DNA from: Nitrospinaceae bacterium
Lineage (GTDB): Bacteria; Nitrospinota; Nitrospinia; Nitrospinales; VA-1
Length of the DNA: 7,451 bases
Assembly: GCA_012961055.1 (NCBI GenBank)
Contig: DUAA01000224.1
Span: forward strand, 4,083-11,533
Direction: 5' to 3'
The notes under the pieces were generated by a model. That model made no database searches and was not told where the DNA came from. It saw only the letters and a list, made by a program, of their open reading frames with translations. The position numbers were made by a program, and so were the translations under genes. Each line of letters starts with the position of its first letter. The first letter of the stretch is position 1. Shown one piece after another: positions 1 to 6,394 of this stretch.

Positions 1-295
1 CCGAGTATCTTTGAATCAAATTACACTGCTGGAAAATTATCCCGATTCTTTTCCTTAATGCCCGCAGCCGGGTCGGAGAAGCCCCAGTAATCTCTTCACT
101 ATCTAGAGTTATTTTTCCAGAAGTGGGCTCCACCAACCGGTTGATACAACGCATGAGTGTCGATTTCCCTGAACCACTTTTCCCCAGCACCACAACAAAC
201 TCTCCGGATTCAACCGAAAATGAAACCTCCCTCAAAGCGGCAGTACCACTTTCATAAGTCTTACTCAGCCGGTCTACCTTTAACAATGCCGTCAT
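1..295 (-). CDS. phnC: Phosphonate/phosphite-type ABC transporter ATP-binding protein, partial (C-terminus off the left edge)
   Basis: This is the cytoplasmic ATPase that powers import by the neighbouring PhnD-type binding protein. Only the first 98 codons are in the window. Reading from the ATG at 295, an A-loop tyrosine is at residue 14, the Walker A motif GKSGSGKST at 38-46, and the Q-loop in FQQCNLI with the glutamine at 89. The run RCINRLVEPTSGKI after Walker A is typical of the PhnC branch of ABC ATPases. The signature motif, Walker B and H-loop would lie beyond position 1. The start overlaps the binding-protein stop as ATGA (292-295) and has no clear Shine-Dalgarno of its own, which points to translational coupling. 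Assignment to the phosphonate group leans on the PhnD-like neighbour; sequence alone shows an importer-type ABC ATPase. The permease (PhnE type) is expected further left but is not visible. Confidence 0.85.
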   Translation of the reverse strand, partial: MTALLKVDRLSKTYESGTAALREVSFSVESGEFVVVLGKSGSGKSTLMRCINRLVEPTSGKITLDSEEITGASPTRLRALRKRIGIIFQQCNLIQRYS

Positions 296-1191
296 GGTCT
301 CGGATCTGACAGATTCAAGTTTAACAAACGGCCTGCTTCTCGCACCGGATCAAACAAACCGTCCAAGTCCATAAACCCACTGATACCGTAAAGTTTTTTA
401 AGAGTTTTGCTGCCCTCAGTAGAACTCGATATCGTTTTTAGTCCTTCTCGGATTTTATTTTTTATATCTTCTGCAAGCCCTTTTCGAACAGAGACTGTAT
501 CGTTAGGGATATCTTTAGTGTAGGCGATCACATCGACCTTGTCATACACATCCGGAAACGATTTTGCAACCGCCGCCCGAGAACCCTCATAAGCCGCCCC
601 GCCATCCACCTCACCTTTATATATGGAAAGAACGACCGAATTGTGAGAGCCAACAAAAATAGTCTTATCAAAAAAAATTTTCGGATCAAACCCCTCAGAC
701 AGGAGAAGGGTCTTAGGGTACAGATGCCCCGAGGTGGAAGCCGGGTCAACAAATGCAAAACGTTTTCCTTTCAACCCCGCAAGATCTTTAATGCCGCTAT
801 TGGCTCGAACCATGATCTGTCCCCGATAAAAAGGACTGCCGAACCTCTGCACCACCAATAAAAGTTCTACCCCATATTTATCATGCGCTAGGACATAACT
901 GAAGGTAGCCAGCCAACCTACATCAACCTTACCAGCACCCATCGCTTCAATGACCGCCGCATAACTGGTAGCCACAGCCGTTTTGAAATGGAGTCCGGTA
1001 GCTTTTTTCAAGAGCTGCCCTATTTTTTGGCCCCCCTTCAAAATCACCTGAGCATCTCCAGAAGGCACAAACATCATCCGCACAGGATTTTCCGCACTCC
1101 CATGCAGTTGCGCTTCGGAAGACAGAGGCGTCGTCCCAGTTAAAAGTGAAATGATCAGCAGTTGGGGGAATCCAAAAAGGCGGGTAGCCAC
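292..1191 (-). CDS. phnD: Phosphate/phosphite/phosphonate ABC transporter periplasmic binding protein
   Basis: A secreted solute-binding protein of the PhnD/PtxB family, which captures phosphonates or phosphite in the periplasm. From the GTG at 1191 the protein has 299 residues. It shows an N-terminal signal sequence (Arg4, hydrophobic 5-20, likely cleavage near SSEA at 24-27). It then has the family hallmarks: FVPSGD (41-46), the anion-binding loop FVDPASTSGHLYP (147-159) with Ser152-Thr153-Ser154, GSHNSVV (181-187) with His183, and GEVDGGAAYEG (193-203). The frame is open back to 1296, but the first residues of that longer reading lie inside the cytochrome terminator hairpin. An ATG at 1233 has only a weak upstream site. 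The GTG at 1191 has GGAG six nt upstream and gives a clean signal peptide, so it is preferred; ATG 1233 or 1221 are alternatives. The ligand (phosphonate, phosphite or another anion) cannot be read from the sequence. Confidence 0.88.
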   Translation of the reverse strand: MATRLFGFPQLLIISLLTGTTPLSSEAQLHGSAENPVRMMFVPSGDAQVILKGGQKIGQLLKKATGLHFKTAVATSYAAVIEAMGAGKVDVGWLATFSYVLAHDKYGVELLLVVQRFGSPFYRGQIMVRANSGIKDLAGLKGKRFAFVDPASTSGHLYPKTLLLSEGFDPKIFFDKTIFVGSHNSVVLSIYKGEVDGGAAYEGSRAAVAKSFPDVYDKVDVIAYTKDIPNDTVSVRKGLAEDIKNKIREGLKTISSSTEGSKTLKKLYGISGFMDLDGLFDPVREAGRLLNLNLSDPRP

Positions 1192-1197
1192 AGAAGT

Positions 1198-1201
1198 CTC
1201 C
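1198..1201 (-). promoter_or_regulatory. Shine-Dalgarno site deciding the phnD start
   Basis: GGAG on the minus strand lies six nt before the GTG at 1191-1189. The upstream ATG candidates at 1233 and 1221 lack a comparable site, and the TACAAT element at 1224-1229 would place transcription start downstream of both. This supports the GTG start. Confidence 0.55.
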
Positions 1202-1223
1202 AATGAAAAATTAACCGGCATCC

Positions 1224-1229
1224 ATTGTA
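1224..1229 (-). promoter_or_regulatory. Candidate -10 element for the phnD-phnC operon
   Basis: On the minus strand this reads TACAAT, one base off the sigma-70 consensus. It lies in the short gap between the cytochrome terminator and the phnD start. No good -35 sits 17 nt upstream (TTTTTA only). A promoter is needed here because the terminator at 1259-1298 should stop read-through. No PhoB-type box was seen. Confidence 0.3.
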
Positions 1230-1258
1230 CCATTTTGCTCGATCCATAAAAAAGGCAC

Positions 1259-1298
1259 AAAAAAAGGGTGGTAAGCCACATAAAGTGGCTTACCACCC
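1259..1298 (-). terminator. Strong intrinsic terminator of the cytochrome c gene
   Basis: A perfect 14-bp stem (arms 1266-1279 and 1285-1298, arm sequence GGGTGGTAAGCCAC) with the five-base loop ATAAA (five bases in either strand). On the minus strand it is followed at once by seven T residues (1265-1259). It begins 23 nt after the cytochrome stop codon. The plus-strand side has no T run, so it acts on the minus strand. It separates the cytochrome unit from the phn operon. Confidence 0.92.
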
Positions 1299-1321
1299 CT
1301 TCTAAAGTAGAAGAACTAACC

Positions 1322-1759
1322 TTATTTCACAAAGGTACTTCGGATGTACTTAACAACATCCCAGATTTCTTTGTCTTTCAAGGTTTTTTTGTGACCTACC
1401 ATACCGGTTCCTTTGGAGCCATTTTTGATGATATGAAACATCTGGCCTGCAGAAACTTTTTTCATGGTTGCTTTACAGGCAAAGTTACGGGGAGCAGGCT
1501 TCAAGGCTCCACCTAATTTTCCACCGCCATCGCCTTTAACACCATGACACATTTTACAAGCCATCGGCTTGGCCTTCTTCATGTATATTGCTTTACCGTT
1601 TTTGGCATTCGCTTTAGCCGTCTTATCTTTTTTAGCGATACTACCTGGAGCTGATTTAGTTTTCCGCGGTTGCGGACACTTAGCAGGCTTCGCAAAGGAA
1701 GCGCTGACAGCAACCAAGCTGAATACAACCATAACAATCAGTATCAAAGCCTTTTTCAT
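1322..1759 (-). CDS. Secreted monoheme class I c-type cytochrome with a lysine-rich N-terminal linker
   Basis: A periplasmic electron carrier of 145 residues. Residues 1-23 form a clear Sec signal peptide (Lys2-Lys3, hydrophobic core, cleavage at SFA/KP). Residues 24-64 are a basic linker with 13 lysines and one arginine. The single heme attachment motif CKMCH is at 68-72, followed by GVKGDGGGK. The probable distal ligand is Met120 in NGSKGTGMVGHK, and a final amphipathic helix DKEIWDVVKYIRSTF spans 129-143, as in small class I cytochromes (c553/cytochrome_CBB3-like). Two extra cysteines, Cys28 and Cys95 (NFACKATM), lie outside the heme motif. The ATG at 1759 has AGAGGAGA seven nt upstream. 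The gene is a single-gene unit with its own terminator and faces away from kamA. The redox partner is unknown; a role in respiratory electron transfer is inferred from the family. Confidence 0.88.
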   Translation of the reverse strand: MKKALILIVMVVFSLVAVSASFAKPAKCPQPRKTKSAPGSIAKKDKTAKANAKNGKAIYMKKAKPMACKMCHGVKGDGGGKLGGALKPAPRNFACKATMKKVSAGQMFHIIKNGSKGTGMVGHKKTLKDKEIWDVVKYIRSTFVK

Positions 1760-2182
1760 CTAACAATCTCCTCTTTCAATAATGAAATGAACTCAAATTA
1801 AATCTATCACTCTCACCTTAAAATCAGGGCCTCACTTAATCGGTTAATCACCAGCCTGACCTCAAAAAATCCCCTCAAAACAGACATTAATAACCTAGAA
1901 TTCAGAGACTTAACGTATTTACCTTCGGGATGCTATTACAAAGAATTGCATCTAAAAAAAGAGGACCGCATTATAATCCATTCCGATATCCTGTCAATAG
2001 AAAATTCCTCATCAAAAAGTTAGACCGAGAAAAAAAATTACTAAAATCAACCTTTCCCCTCGGGTAAAAACACAACCATCAAATATTTTCCCTTCTTACC
2101 TAAAGGACCTGTAACTAATTAAAAATACTTACATATCTCCACTTTCTAGACCTACATTCTCTCTTAACTGAGACGTATTTTC

Positions 2183-2211
2183 TTGATAGCCTAGCCTGAA
2201 TCACGTATGCT
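2183..2211 (+). promoter_or_regulatory. Candidate sigma-70 promoter, far upstream of kamA
   Basis: The -35 hexamer TTGATA (2183-2188, 5 of 6 to consensus) is separated by exactly 17 nt from the -10 hexamer TATGCT (2206-2211, 4 of 6). Start would be near 2218. A transcript from here would run through the hairpin-rich stretch to the T-tract at 2359-2368, or on into kamA. Confidence 0.4.
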
Positions 2212-2344
2212 GGGCCCCACCTTTTGGTGTGAGATCAGAGTTTTAAGGCTCACGGGTTGAATGTTTCAATCGGTTGGTTTTTGAATCTAAATTTCGGATA
2301 GAGCCTGCAAATAACCTGATTAGGTATGGATAGATTTTCTTTTT

Positions 2345-2368
2345 CAGCCGTAGAGCTGTTGTTTTTTT
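2345..2368 (+). terminator. Weak hairpin plus T-tract (possible attenuator or sRNA 3' end)
   Basis: A 4-bp stem CAGC/GCTG (2345-2348 with 2355-2358, six-base loop) is followed by TTGTTTTTTT. The T run is terminator-like, but the stem is short, so termination is uncertain. Its position between the two promoter-like elements makes a short independent transcript or a premature stop plausible. Confidence 0.25.
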
Positions 2369-2394
2369 ATAGGCTTTCACCTTATATTTATAAT
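2366..2394 (+). promoter_or_regulatory. Candidate sigma-70 promoter for kamA
   Basis: A perfect TATAAT -10 (2389-2394) sits 17 nt after TTTATA (2366-2371, 4 of 6 to the -35 consensus). Predicted start is near 2401, giving a 5' leader of about 147 nt before the kamA ATG. In AT-rich DNA such matches arise by chance, so confidence is moderate. Confidence 0.4.
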
Positions 2395-2509
2395 TTCCAG
2401 AAAGCATACTGATTTCCCAAACTTTTCAATCTTGAAAAATGAGGGGAATTTTTGTTTATTCCGTGGAGAGTTGGGAGGTTTTAAATCACTGAACCAACTA
2501 TTTTTCAAT

Positions 2510-2529
2510 TTGTTAATAACTATTAACAA
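2510..2529. promoter_or_regulatory. Perfect 8-bp inverted repeat before the kamA ribosome binding site (operator or RNA hairpin)
   Basis: Arms TTGTTAAT (2510-2517) and ATTAACAA (2522-2529) flank the spacer AACT, and two further A-T pairs follow after one mismatch. It ends seven nt before the GGAGG of kamA. As DNA it resembles a dimeric repressor operator; as RNA it could form a hairpin next to the ribosome binding site. No specific regulator is recognised. Confidence 0.5.
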
Positions 2530-2547
2530 CTTAATTGGAGGTGGAGA

Positions 2548-3708
2548 ATGGATGTCACAAAACGCCTCATTCCAGAAAATAAAAAAACCAAATATTTAAC
2601 CAAACTTGAGCAGATTCCCCAATTGACCGACGCTGAAAGGCAGGACCTGCAAAAGGTTAACGATAAATTTGTATTCCGGACCAATGATTATTACCAGTCA
2701 CTGATTGACTGGAGCAACCCCAATGACCCGATTAAACGGATCATCATGCCGGATGTTCAGGAACTCAACGAATGGGGTGAGTTGGATGCCTCCAACGAAG
2801 AAAAATACACAAAAGTTCGCGGCCTAGAACATAAATATACTTCCACGGCTTTATTATTGGTCAACGAAGTTTGCGCCGCCTACTGCAGGTTCTGTTTTCG
2901 CAAACGCCTGTTCATGAATGAAAATGATGAGGTGACTAAAGACATCTCCGATGGGCTGGAATACATCAAAAACAGCAAAGAAATTAATAATGTCCTGTTG
3001 ACCGGGGGTGACCCCCTGGTTATGTCGACCAGCAAGCTCGAACCTATTATCAAGCAGCTTCGTGAAATCAGTCATGTAAAGATTATTCGGATTGGCACTA
3101 AAATCCCAGCATTCAATCCCTTCAGGATTTTGAATGACCCCTCCTTGCTGGAAATGTTCAAAACCTACAGCACGGATGAAAAGAAAATTTACATCATGGC
3201 ACATTTCAATCACCCAAGAGAACTCACCCCTGAGGCTATTGACGGACTGAACCTGCTAATGAAATCTGGGGTGACTCTGGTCAACCAGACGCCTTTGGTC
3301 CAGGGAGTCAACGATGATCCAAAGGTGCTGGCGGAATTGTTTTCCAAACTTTCTTATATTGGCGTTTCCCCCTATTATGTTTTCCTATGCCGCCCCACTT
3401 TGGGTAACGAAACTTACTCCGTGCCCGTTGAACGCGGCTATGAAATATTTGAAGAATCCCGCACCCAATGCTCTGGCCTGGCTAAGCGTGCTCGCTTAGT
3501 AATGTCCCATGAATCGGGGAAAATTGAAGTTTTAGGGATGACCCAAGATCAGATACTCTTCAAATACCTTCGGGCCGCAAACAAGAAAGACAATGCCCGA
3601 CTCATGGCCTTTTATAGAAACCCTGAGGCCTGCTGGTTTGATGACTACCAGGAAGCATCGGAAGATTTTTCTGTGTTTTCCCTGAACGAGGCCGCAAAAT
3701 GCCTCTGA
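2548..3708 (+). CDS. KamA-family radical SAM, PLP-dependent aminomutase with a non-lysine substrate pocket
   Basis: A 386-residue cytoplasmic enzyme of the lysine 2,3-aminomutase family, which moves an amino group from C2 to C3 of an amino acid using SAM, a [4Fe-4S] cluster and PLP. The cluster motif CAAYCRFC has Cys109, Cys113 and Cys116. LLTGGDPL (150-157) is the SAM-binding GGD region. RIGTKIPAFNP (181-191), HFNHPRELT (219-227) and NQTPLVQGVNDD (246-257) are further family blocks, and Lys325 in HESGK corresponds to the PLP lysine. The two aspartates that hold the lysine side chain in Clostridium lysine aminomutase (Asp293, Asp330) align by eye with Arg282 (in FLCRP) and Ser320 (in VMSHESGK). 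A basic residue at the first site recalls glutamate 2,3-aminomutase, so an acidic substrate is possible but inferred. The ATG has the strong site GGAGGTGG six nt upstream. Automatic annotation as lysine aminomutase (kamA) or EpmB would be doubtful. Confidence 0.85.
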   Translation: MDVTKRLIPENKKTKYLTKLEQIPQLTDAERQDLQKVNDKFVFRTNDYYQSLIDWSNPNDPIKRIIMPDVQELNEWGELDASNEEKYTKVRGLEHKYTSTALLLVNEVCAAYCRFCFRKRLFMNENDEVTKDISDGLEYIKNSKEINNVLLTGGDPLVMSTSKLEPIIKQLREISHVKIIRIGTKIPAFNPFRILNDPSLLEMFKTYSTDEKKIYIMAHFNHPRELTPEAIDGLNLLMKSGVTLVNQTPLVQGVNDDPKVLAELFSKLSYIGVSPYYVFLCRPTLGNETYSVPVERGYEIFEESRTQCSGLAKRARLVMSHESGKIEVLGMTQDQILFKYLRAANKKDNARLMAFYRNPEACWFDDYQEASEDFSVFSLNEAAKCL

Positions 3709-3770
3709 TACAAAAATAATTTCACCTTCCCCCTCATTAAAAAACTCAATCTACTTTTCTACACCTAAAA

Positions 3771-5693
3771 ATGGACATTTTCCTGTTCCTTTTGATCTTT
3801 GCGGGATTTCTTAATGTCGGGAGAATATTTACCAGAACTATCTGGCAATTAAAATTTTCCGGCCCTACCGAAGCCCTCCTCTTTTCTACCGCTTTAGGTT
3901 CAATCATTACTTCCATGATGGTAACCAGTCTGGCATTTACAGGACTAGTATCCACGTCAACTTGCTGGGCAGTACTGGCCATACTGCTTTTATCCGGCTT
4001 AAGCCAAAATAAAAAGCTTGGAGGGTTTAGAGTCGCACTATCCTCTTCAGTTTTTTTTCCTTTATCTCCAATAAAGACCTCCATCCAAATCATTTTAGGA
4101 GTCCTTATTCTACTGGCAGTGAGCCTGGCATTAGCCCCAGCATTTGCCACTGATGCTCTGGTTTACCATCTTGCAGTACCCAAGGCATTTCTTGAGGCGG
4201 GAGGTATCATCAACCTACCAAATAATATTTTTTCGTTTTATCCCCAGCATATGGAAATGTTGTACCTGTTTGCCCTGGCATTGGGATCAGACCACCTGGC
4301 CCAATTAACAGGGTTGGGAGTTGTCTTCCTGCTACTTATAGCCTTGTATCAAAATTACCAGCAGAAAGGTTCCAAAGCATACGCACTTTTAGTTCCTGCA
4401 ATATTTCTCTCGACCCCAGCTTTTTTTACCGTGGCCTACTCGGCCTATGTAGATTTACAGACAGCCACTTATCTCTTCCTGTCCTTCTACGCCTGGGAGA
4501 ACTGGAAAGTCAGAAAGCAAATTGGCTGGTATTACCTGTTGATCATTTTCGTGGGAGCTGCCCTGGCCACCCAACTGGCCGCCGTCATTGCCTTACCTAT
4601 TGCATTGCTAGGCGTGGCACTTCAAAGCAAAACTGACCCAAAAAAAGCATTGGGGCATTGCCTCATTCTGGTTTTTGGTGCTTTACTTTTTATTCTGCCA
4701 TGGTGGGGAAAAAATTATTATTTTACTGGAAATCCATTCGCCCCGTTCCTCATGTCATTTTTTGGGGGAGAGCAAGGTATGAATTGGGATATCAGCCGAT
4801 CCCTGCAACATTTCCAATACTTTTCTTCGTATGGGTTGGGACATGGAATCGCTGACTTTTTATTGTTGCCTTTTAACCTGACTTTTTTTGGTCAATCACA
4901 TTCCCTTAAATTTGACGGGCAGGTCGGTATCCTTTACTTCCTTCTTTTCCCGGCTCTGTTTAGACTGCGACGAGAGTCTATGCCCATGGTCATATTGGTT
5001 TCAATATTTATTGTATTCTGGTTTACCCAAACACAGCAGGCTCGTCTATTAGCCACACCATTTGCTTTTCTTGCACTACTTTCAGTAAGGGGATTGGAAG
5101 GTTGGCTTTCTTCTCCATCAGGAAAGATCGGGGGAAAGGGTGAAAGCTTTTTGATTTCTATAATTCTTCTTGGGTTATTATTTAATACATCCTTGATCGT
5201 AAAATCCTGGGCCCAGATTCAACCTTTATCTTATATTTTTCAGAAGGAAGGCAGAGAGCCCTTCCTAATGCGTCAGATCAGGTCTTACCCTGTCTACCTA
5301 TCAGCCAATCATATGGTTGAACAAGACGAAAAAGTATTATTGGTGTCTATGAGAAACCTTGGTTTTTTAATGAACAAACCTTTTTTCAGTGATTCCATTT
5401 TTGAGGCTCACACCTTGATAAAAATAATTGATGAGGAGGTTTATGCGGCAGCTATGATCCAGAGGTTTAAGGCCATGGGTATTACCCATATCATGTTCAA
5501 CTACCATTTCGTTTTTGGGAAAAATTCTGCCTTTAATATCGGGGAGCAAGGAATTTTCAAAAACTTTCTAATTCAACACGGAACACTGATCTCTAGAAAA
5601 AACGAGTTTTTCCTATACAGCTTTGTGCTAGACTCGAAACCTAAAAACTCGAAAAACACATCAGGCCTTGTATCCATCCCTCTGAATCATTAA
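3771..5693 (+). CDS. GT-C fold membrane glycosyltransferase (GT39/ArnT-like), specific role unknown
   Basis: A 640-residue inner-membrane protein with about a dozen hydrophobic segments over residues 1-490 and a C-terminal soluble part (about 490-640), probably periplasmic. Features shared with lipid-linked-sugar transferases of the PMT/GT39 type include an acidic motif after a membrane helix, ATDALVYHL (126-134, Asp128), then FYPQHMEMLY (156-165), a second acidic site AYVDLQ (225-230, Asp228), and a late QQARLLATP block. Such enzymes use polyprenyl-phosphate sugars to modify lipids, proteins or surface polysaccharides; which acceptor applies here cannot be seen. The start is ATG 3771, 62 nt after the aminomutase stop, with no good Shine-Dalgarno; the first helix begins right after it, so a later start would damage the protein. 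No terminator separates it from the aminomutase gene, suggesting a shared transcript. Confidence 0.65.
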   Translation: MDIFLFLLIFAGFLNVGRIFTRTIWQLKFSGPTEALLFSTALGSIITSMMVTSLAFTGLVSTSTCWAVLAILLLSGLSQNKKLGGFRVALSSSVFFPLSPIKTSIQIILGVLILLAVSLALAPAFATDALVYHLAVPKAFLEAGGIINLPNNIFSFYPQHMEMLYLFALALGSDHLAQLTGLGVVFLLLIALYQNYQQKGSKAYALLVPAIFLSTPAFFTVAYSAYVDLQTATYLFLSFYAWENWKVRKQIGWYYLLIIFVGAALATQLAAVIALPIALLGVALQSKTDPKKALGHCLILVFGALLFILPWWGKNYYFTGNPFAPFLMSFFGGEQGMNWDISRSLQHFQYFSSYGLGHGIADFLLLPFNLTFFGQSHSLKFDGQVGILYFLLFPALFRLRRESMPMVILVSIFIVFWFTQTQQARLLATPFAFLALLSVRGLEGWLSSPSGKIGGKGESFLISIILLGLLFNTSLIVKSWAQIQPLSYIFQKEGREPFLMRQIRSYPVYLSANHMVEQDEKVLLVSMRNLGFLMNKPFFSDSIFEAHTLIKIIDEEVYAAAMIQRFKAMGITHIMFNYHFVFGKNSAFNIGEQGIFKNFLIQHGTLISRKNEFFLYSFVLDSKPKNSKNTSGLVSIPLNH

Positions 5694-5723
5694 AGATCGA
5701 ATACTAGGCTTTTCGTTTTTAAT

Positions 5724-5729
5724 AAAGGA
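5724..5729 (+). promoter_or_regulatory. Shine-Dalgarno site choosing the ATG start of the DJ-1/PfpI-like gene
   Basis: AAAGGA lies nine nt before the ATG at 5739 but only three nt before an in-frame TTG at 5733. The ATG is therefore preferred. Confidence 0.6.
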
Positions 5730-5738
5730 CCCTTGCAT

Positions 5739-6344
5739 ATGGAAGAGAGACTGGCTGGAAAAAATATTCTGATCGTCATTCCTAAAGACTATTATATGGA
5801 GGCCGAATTCGATCCCATTCTCGAATCCATGGAAACAGAGGGAGCCACAATTTTAATCGCCTCTGGAAAAATGAAAGATGCTGTTGGTATGAAGGGGGGA
5901 AAGGTCAGCCCGCATGTTCTGATTGTTGACGCGATTGAAGGCATTACCGGTGATAGTTATGTCTCCGCCGGAAAAGGGGTACGCCAGATCAAAGGGGTCT
6001 TTCACGGAGTCATCCTTATCGGCGGGAATGGGGCCAGGTCCTACCTATGGAAAGACAAGCTGCTGCTTCTCCTGATCAATGACCGTCACCGCTCAAACAT
6101 GGTGATCGCAGGAATTGGAAATGCTGTCCCCTGTCTGGGAAATGCAGGCCTCCTGCAGAGCCTCGAAGTCACCACCGAATCGGGCAATAAGAAAGCAGTA
6201 AAGGAATTAGAAGCTAACAAAGCTGTGATGGTAGATAAGCCCATGACCTACTCTGAGCGAATATTCACCGTACAGAATGCAAGTGCCGTCCCGGCTTTCC
6301 TTGAATCATTTATCGAAGAAGTAACCAAAACACCCAATAAATAA
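5739..6344 (+). CDS. DJ-1/PfpI superfamily protein with a shifted or absent catalytic cysteine
   Basis: A 201-residue cytoplasmic protein with the class I glutamine amidotransferase-like fold of DJ-1/PfpI. It opens with strand KNILIVIPKDYYMEAEF (8-24), where Glu21 or Glu23 corresponds to the conserved acidic residue of the family. FHGVILIGGNGARSYLW (88-104) matches the strand and glycine turn before the active site. VIAGIGNAVPCLGNAGLL (122-139) is the nucleophile-elbow block, usually AAICHAP..LA.AGLL, and VMVDKPMTYSERIFTVQN (163-180) is the C-terminal strand pair. At the position of the catalytic Cys-His the sequence has Gly127-Asn128; the only cysteine nearby is Cys132, five residues later. 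It may therefore lack protease, glyoxalase or deglycase chemistry, or use Cys132. It starts 45 nt after the glycosyltransferase stop on the same strand, so it is probably co-transcribed. Substrate and function are unknown. Confidence 0.75.
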   Translation: MEERLAGKNILIVIPKDYYMEAEFDPILESMETEGATILIASGKMKDAVGMKGGKVSPHVLIVDAIEGITGDSYVSAGKGVRQIKGVFHGVILIGGNGARSYLWKDKLLLLLINDRHRSNMVIAGIGNAVPCLGNAGLLQSLEVTTESGNKKAVKELEANKAVMVDKPMTYSERIFTVQNASAVPAFLESFIEEVTKTPNK

Positions 6345-6394
6345 CCTGTATACGCTGGTGGCGCACTTTAACGAGGCTACACCTTGAGAAAAGT

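Larger units (their letters stand above)
1760..2547. other. Gene-free AT-rich divergent intergenic region (788 nt)
   Basis: No convincing protein gene lies here on either strand; the few ATG-started frames are under 30 codons and lack ribosome binding sites. The cytochrome-proximal part (about 1780-2160) is A/T-rich with no strong hexamer pair that I can defend for the minus-strand promoter. The kamA-proximal part (about 2180-2547) is denser in signals on the plus strand. It has a promoter-like pair at 2183-2211, several short hairpins, a T-tract at 2359-2368, a second promoter-like pair at 2366-2394, small leader hairpins (GGAAT/ATTCC near 2443-2461, GTTGG/CCAAC near 2471-2498), and an inverted repeat at 2510-2529. 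No match to a riboswitch class, tmRNA, SRP RNA or RNase P motif was recognised. Confidence 0.7.

Noticed and set aside
2290..2335. TPP riboswitch-like stretch (AACCTGATTAGG).
   Set aside because: The other conserved parts (CTGAGA, ACCCTT, GCGTAGGGA) are absent.
2180..2380. A 6S RNA: 9 of 10 pairs between 2184-2193 and 2370-2379 across about 196 nt, and an 11-base minus-strand match (GCCTTAAAACT) to my memory of E. coli 6S.
   Set aside because: The interior does not fold into the expected long stem with a central bubble, no proper ends or flanking promoter fit the pairing, and the short match can be chance.
2326..2412. A 28-codon ATG-started frame before kamA (starts MDRFSFSAVELL).
   Set aside because: No usable ribosome binding site, spans both promoter-like elements and the T-tract, and has no recognisable protein character.
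2439..2492. A 17-codon frame (MRGIFVYSVESWEVLNH) as a kamA leader peptide.
   Set aside because: It lacks a ribosome binding site and has no run of a regulatory amino acid.
2854..3213. A 119-codon minus-strand open frame inside the aminomutase gene.
   Set aside because: It lies wholly antisense to the conserved radical SAM core and has no independent start signal.
3709..3770. A terminator between the aminomutase and glycosyltransferase genes.
   Set aside because: No stem with a following T run is present in the 62-nt gap.
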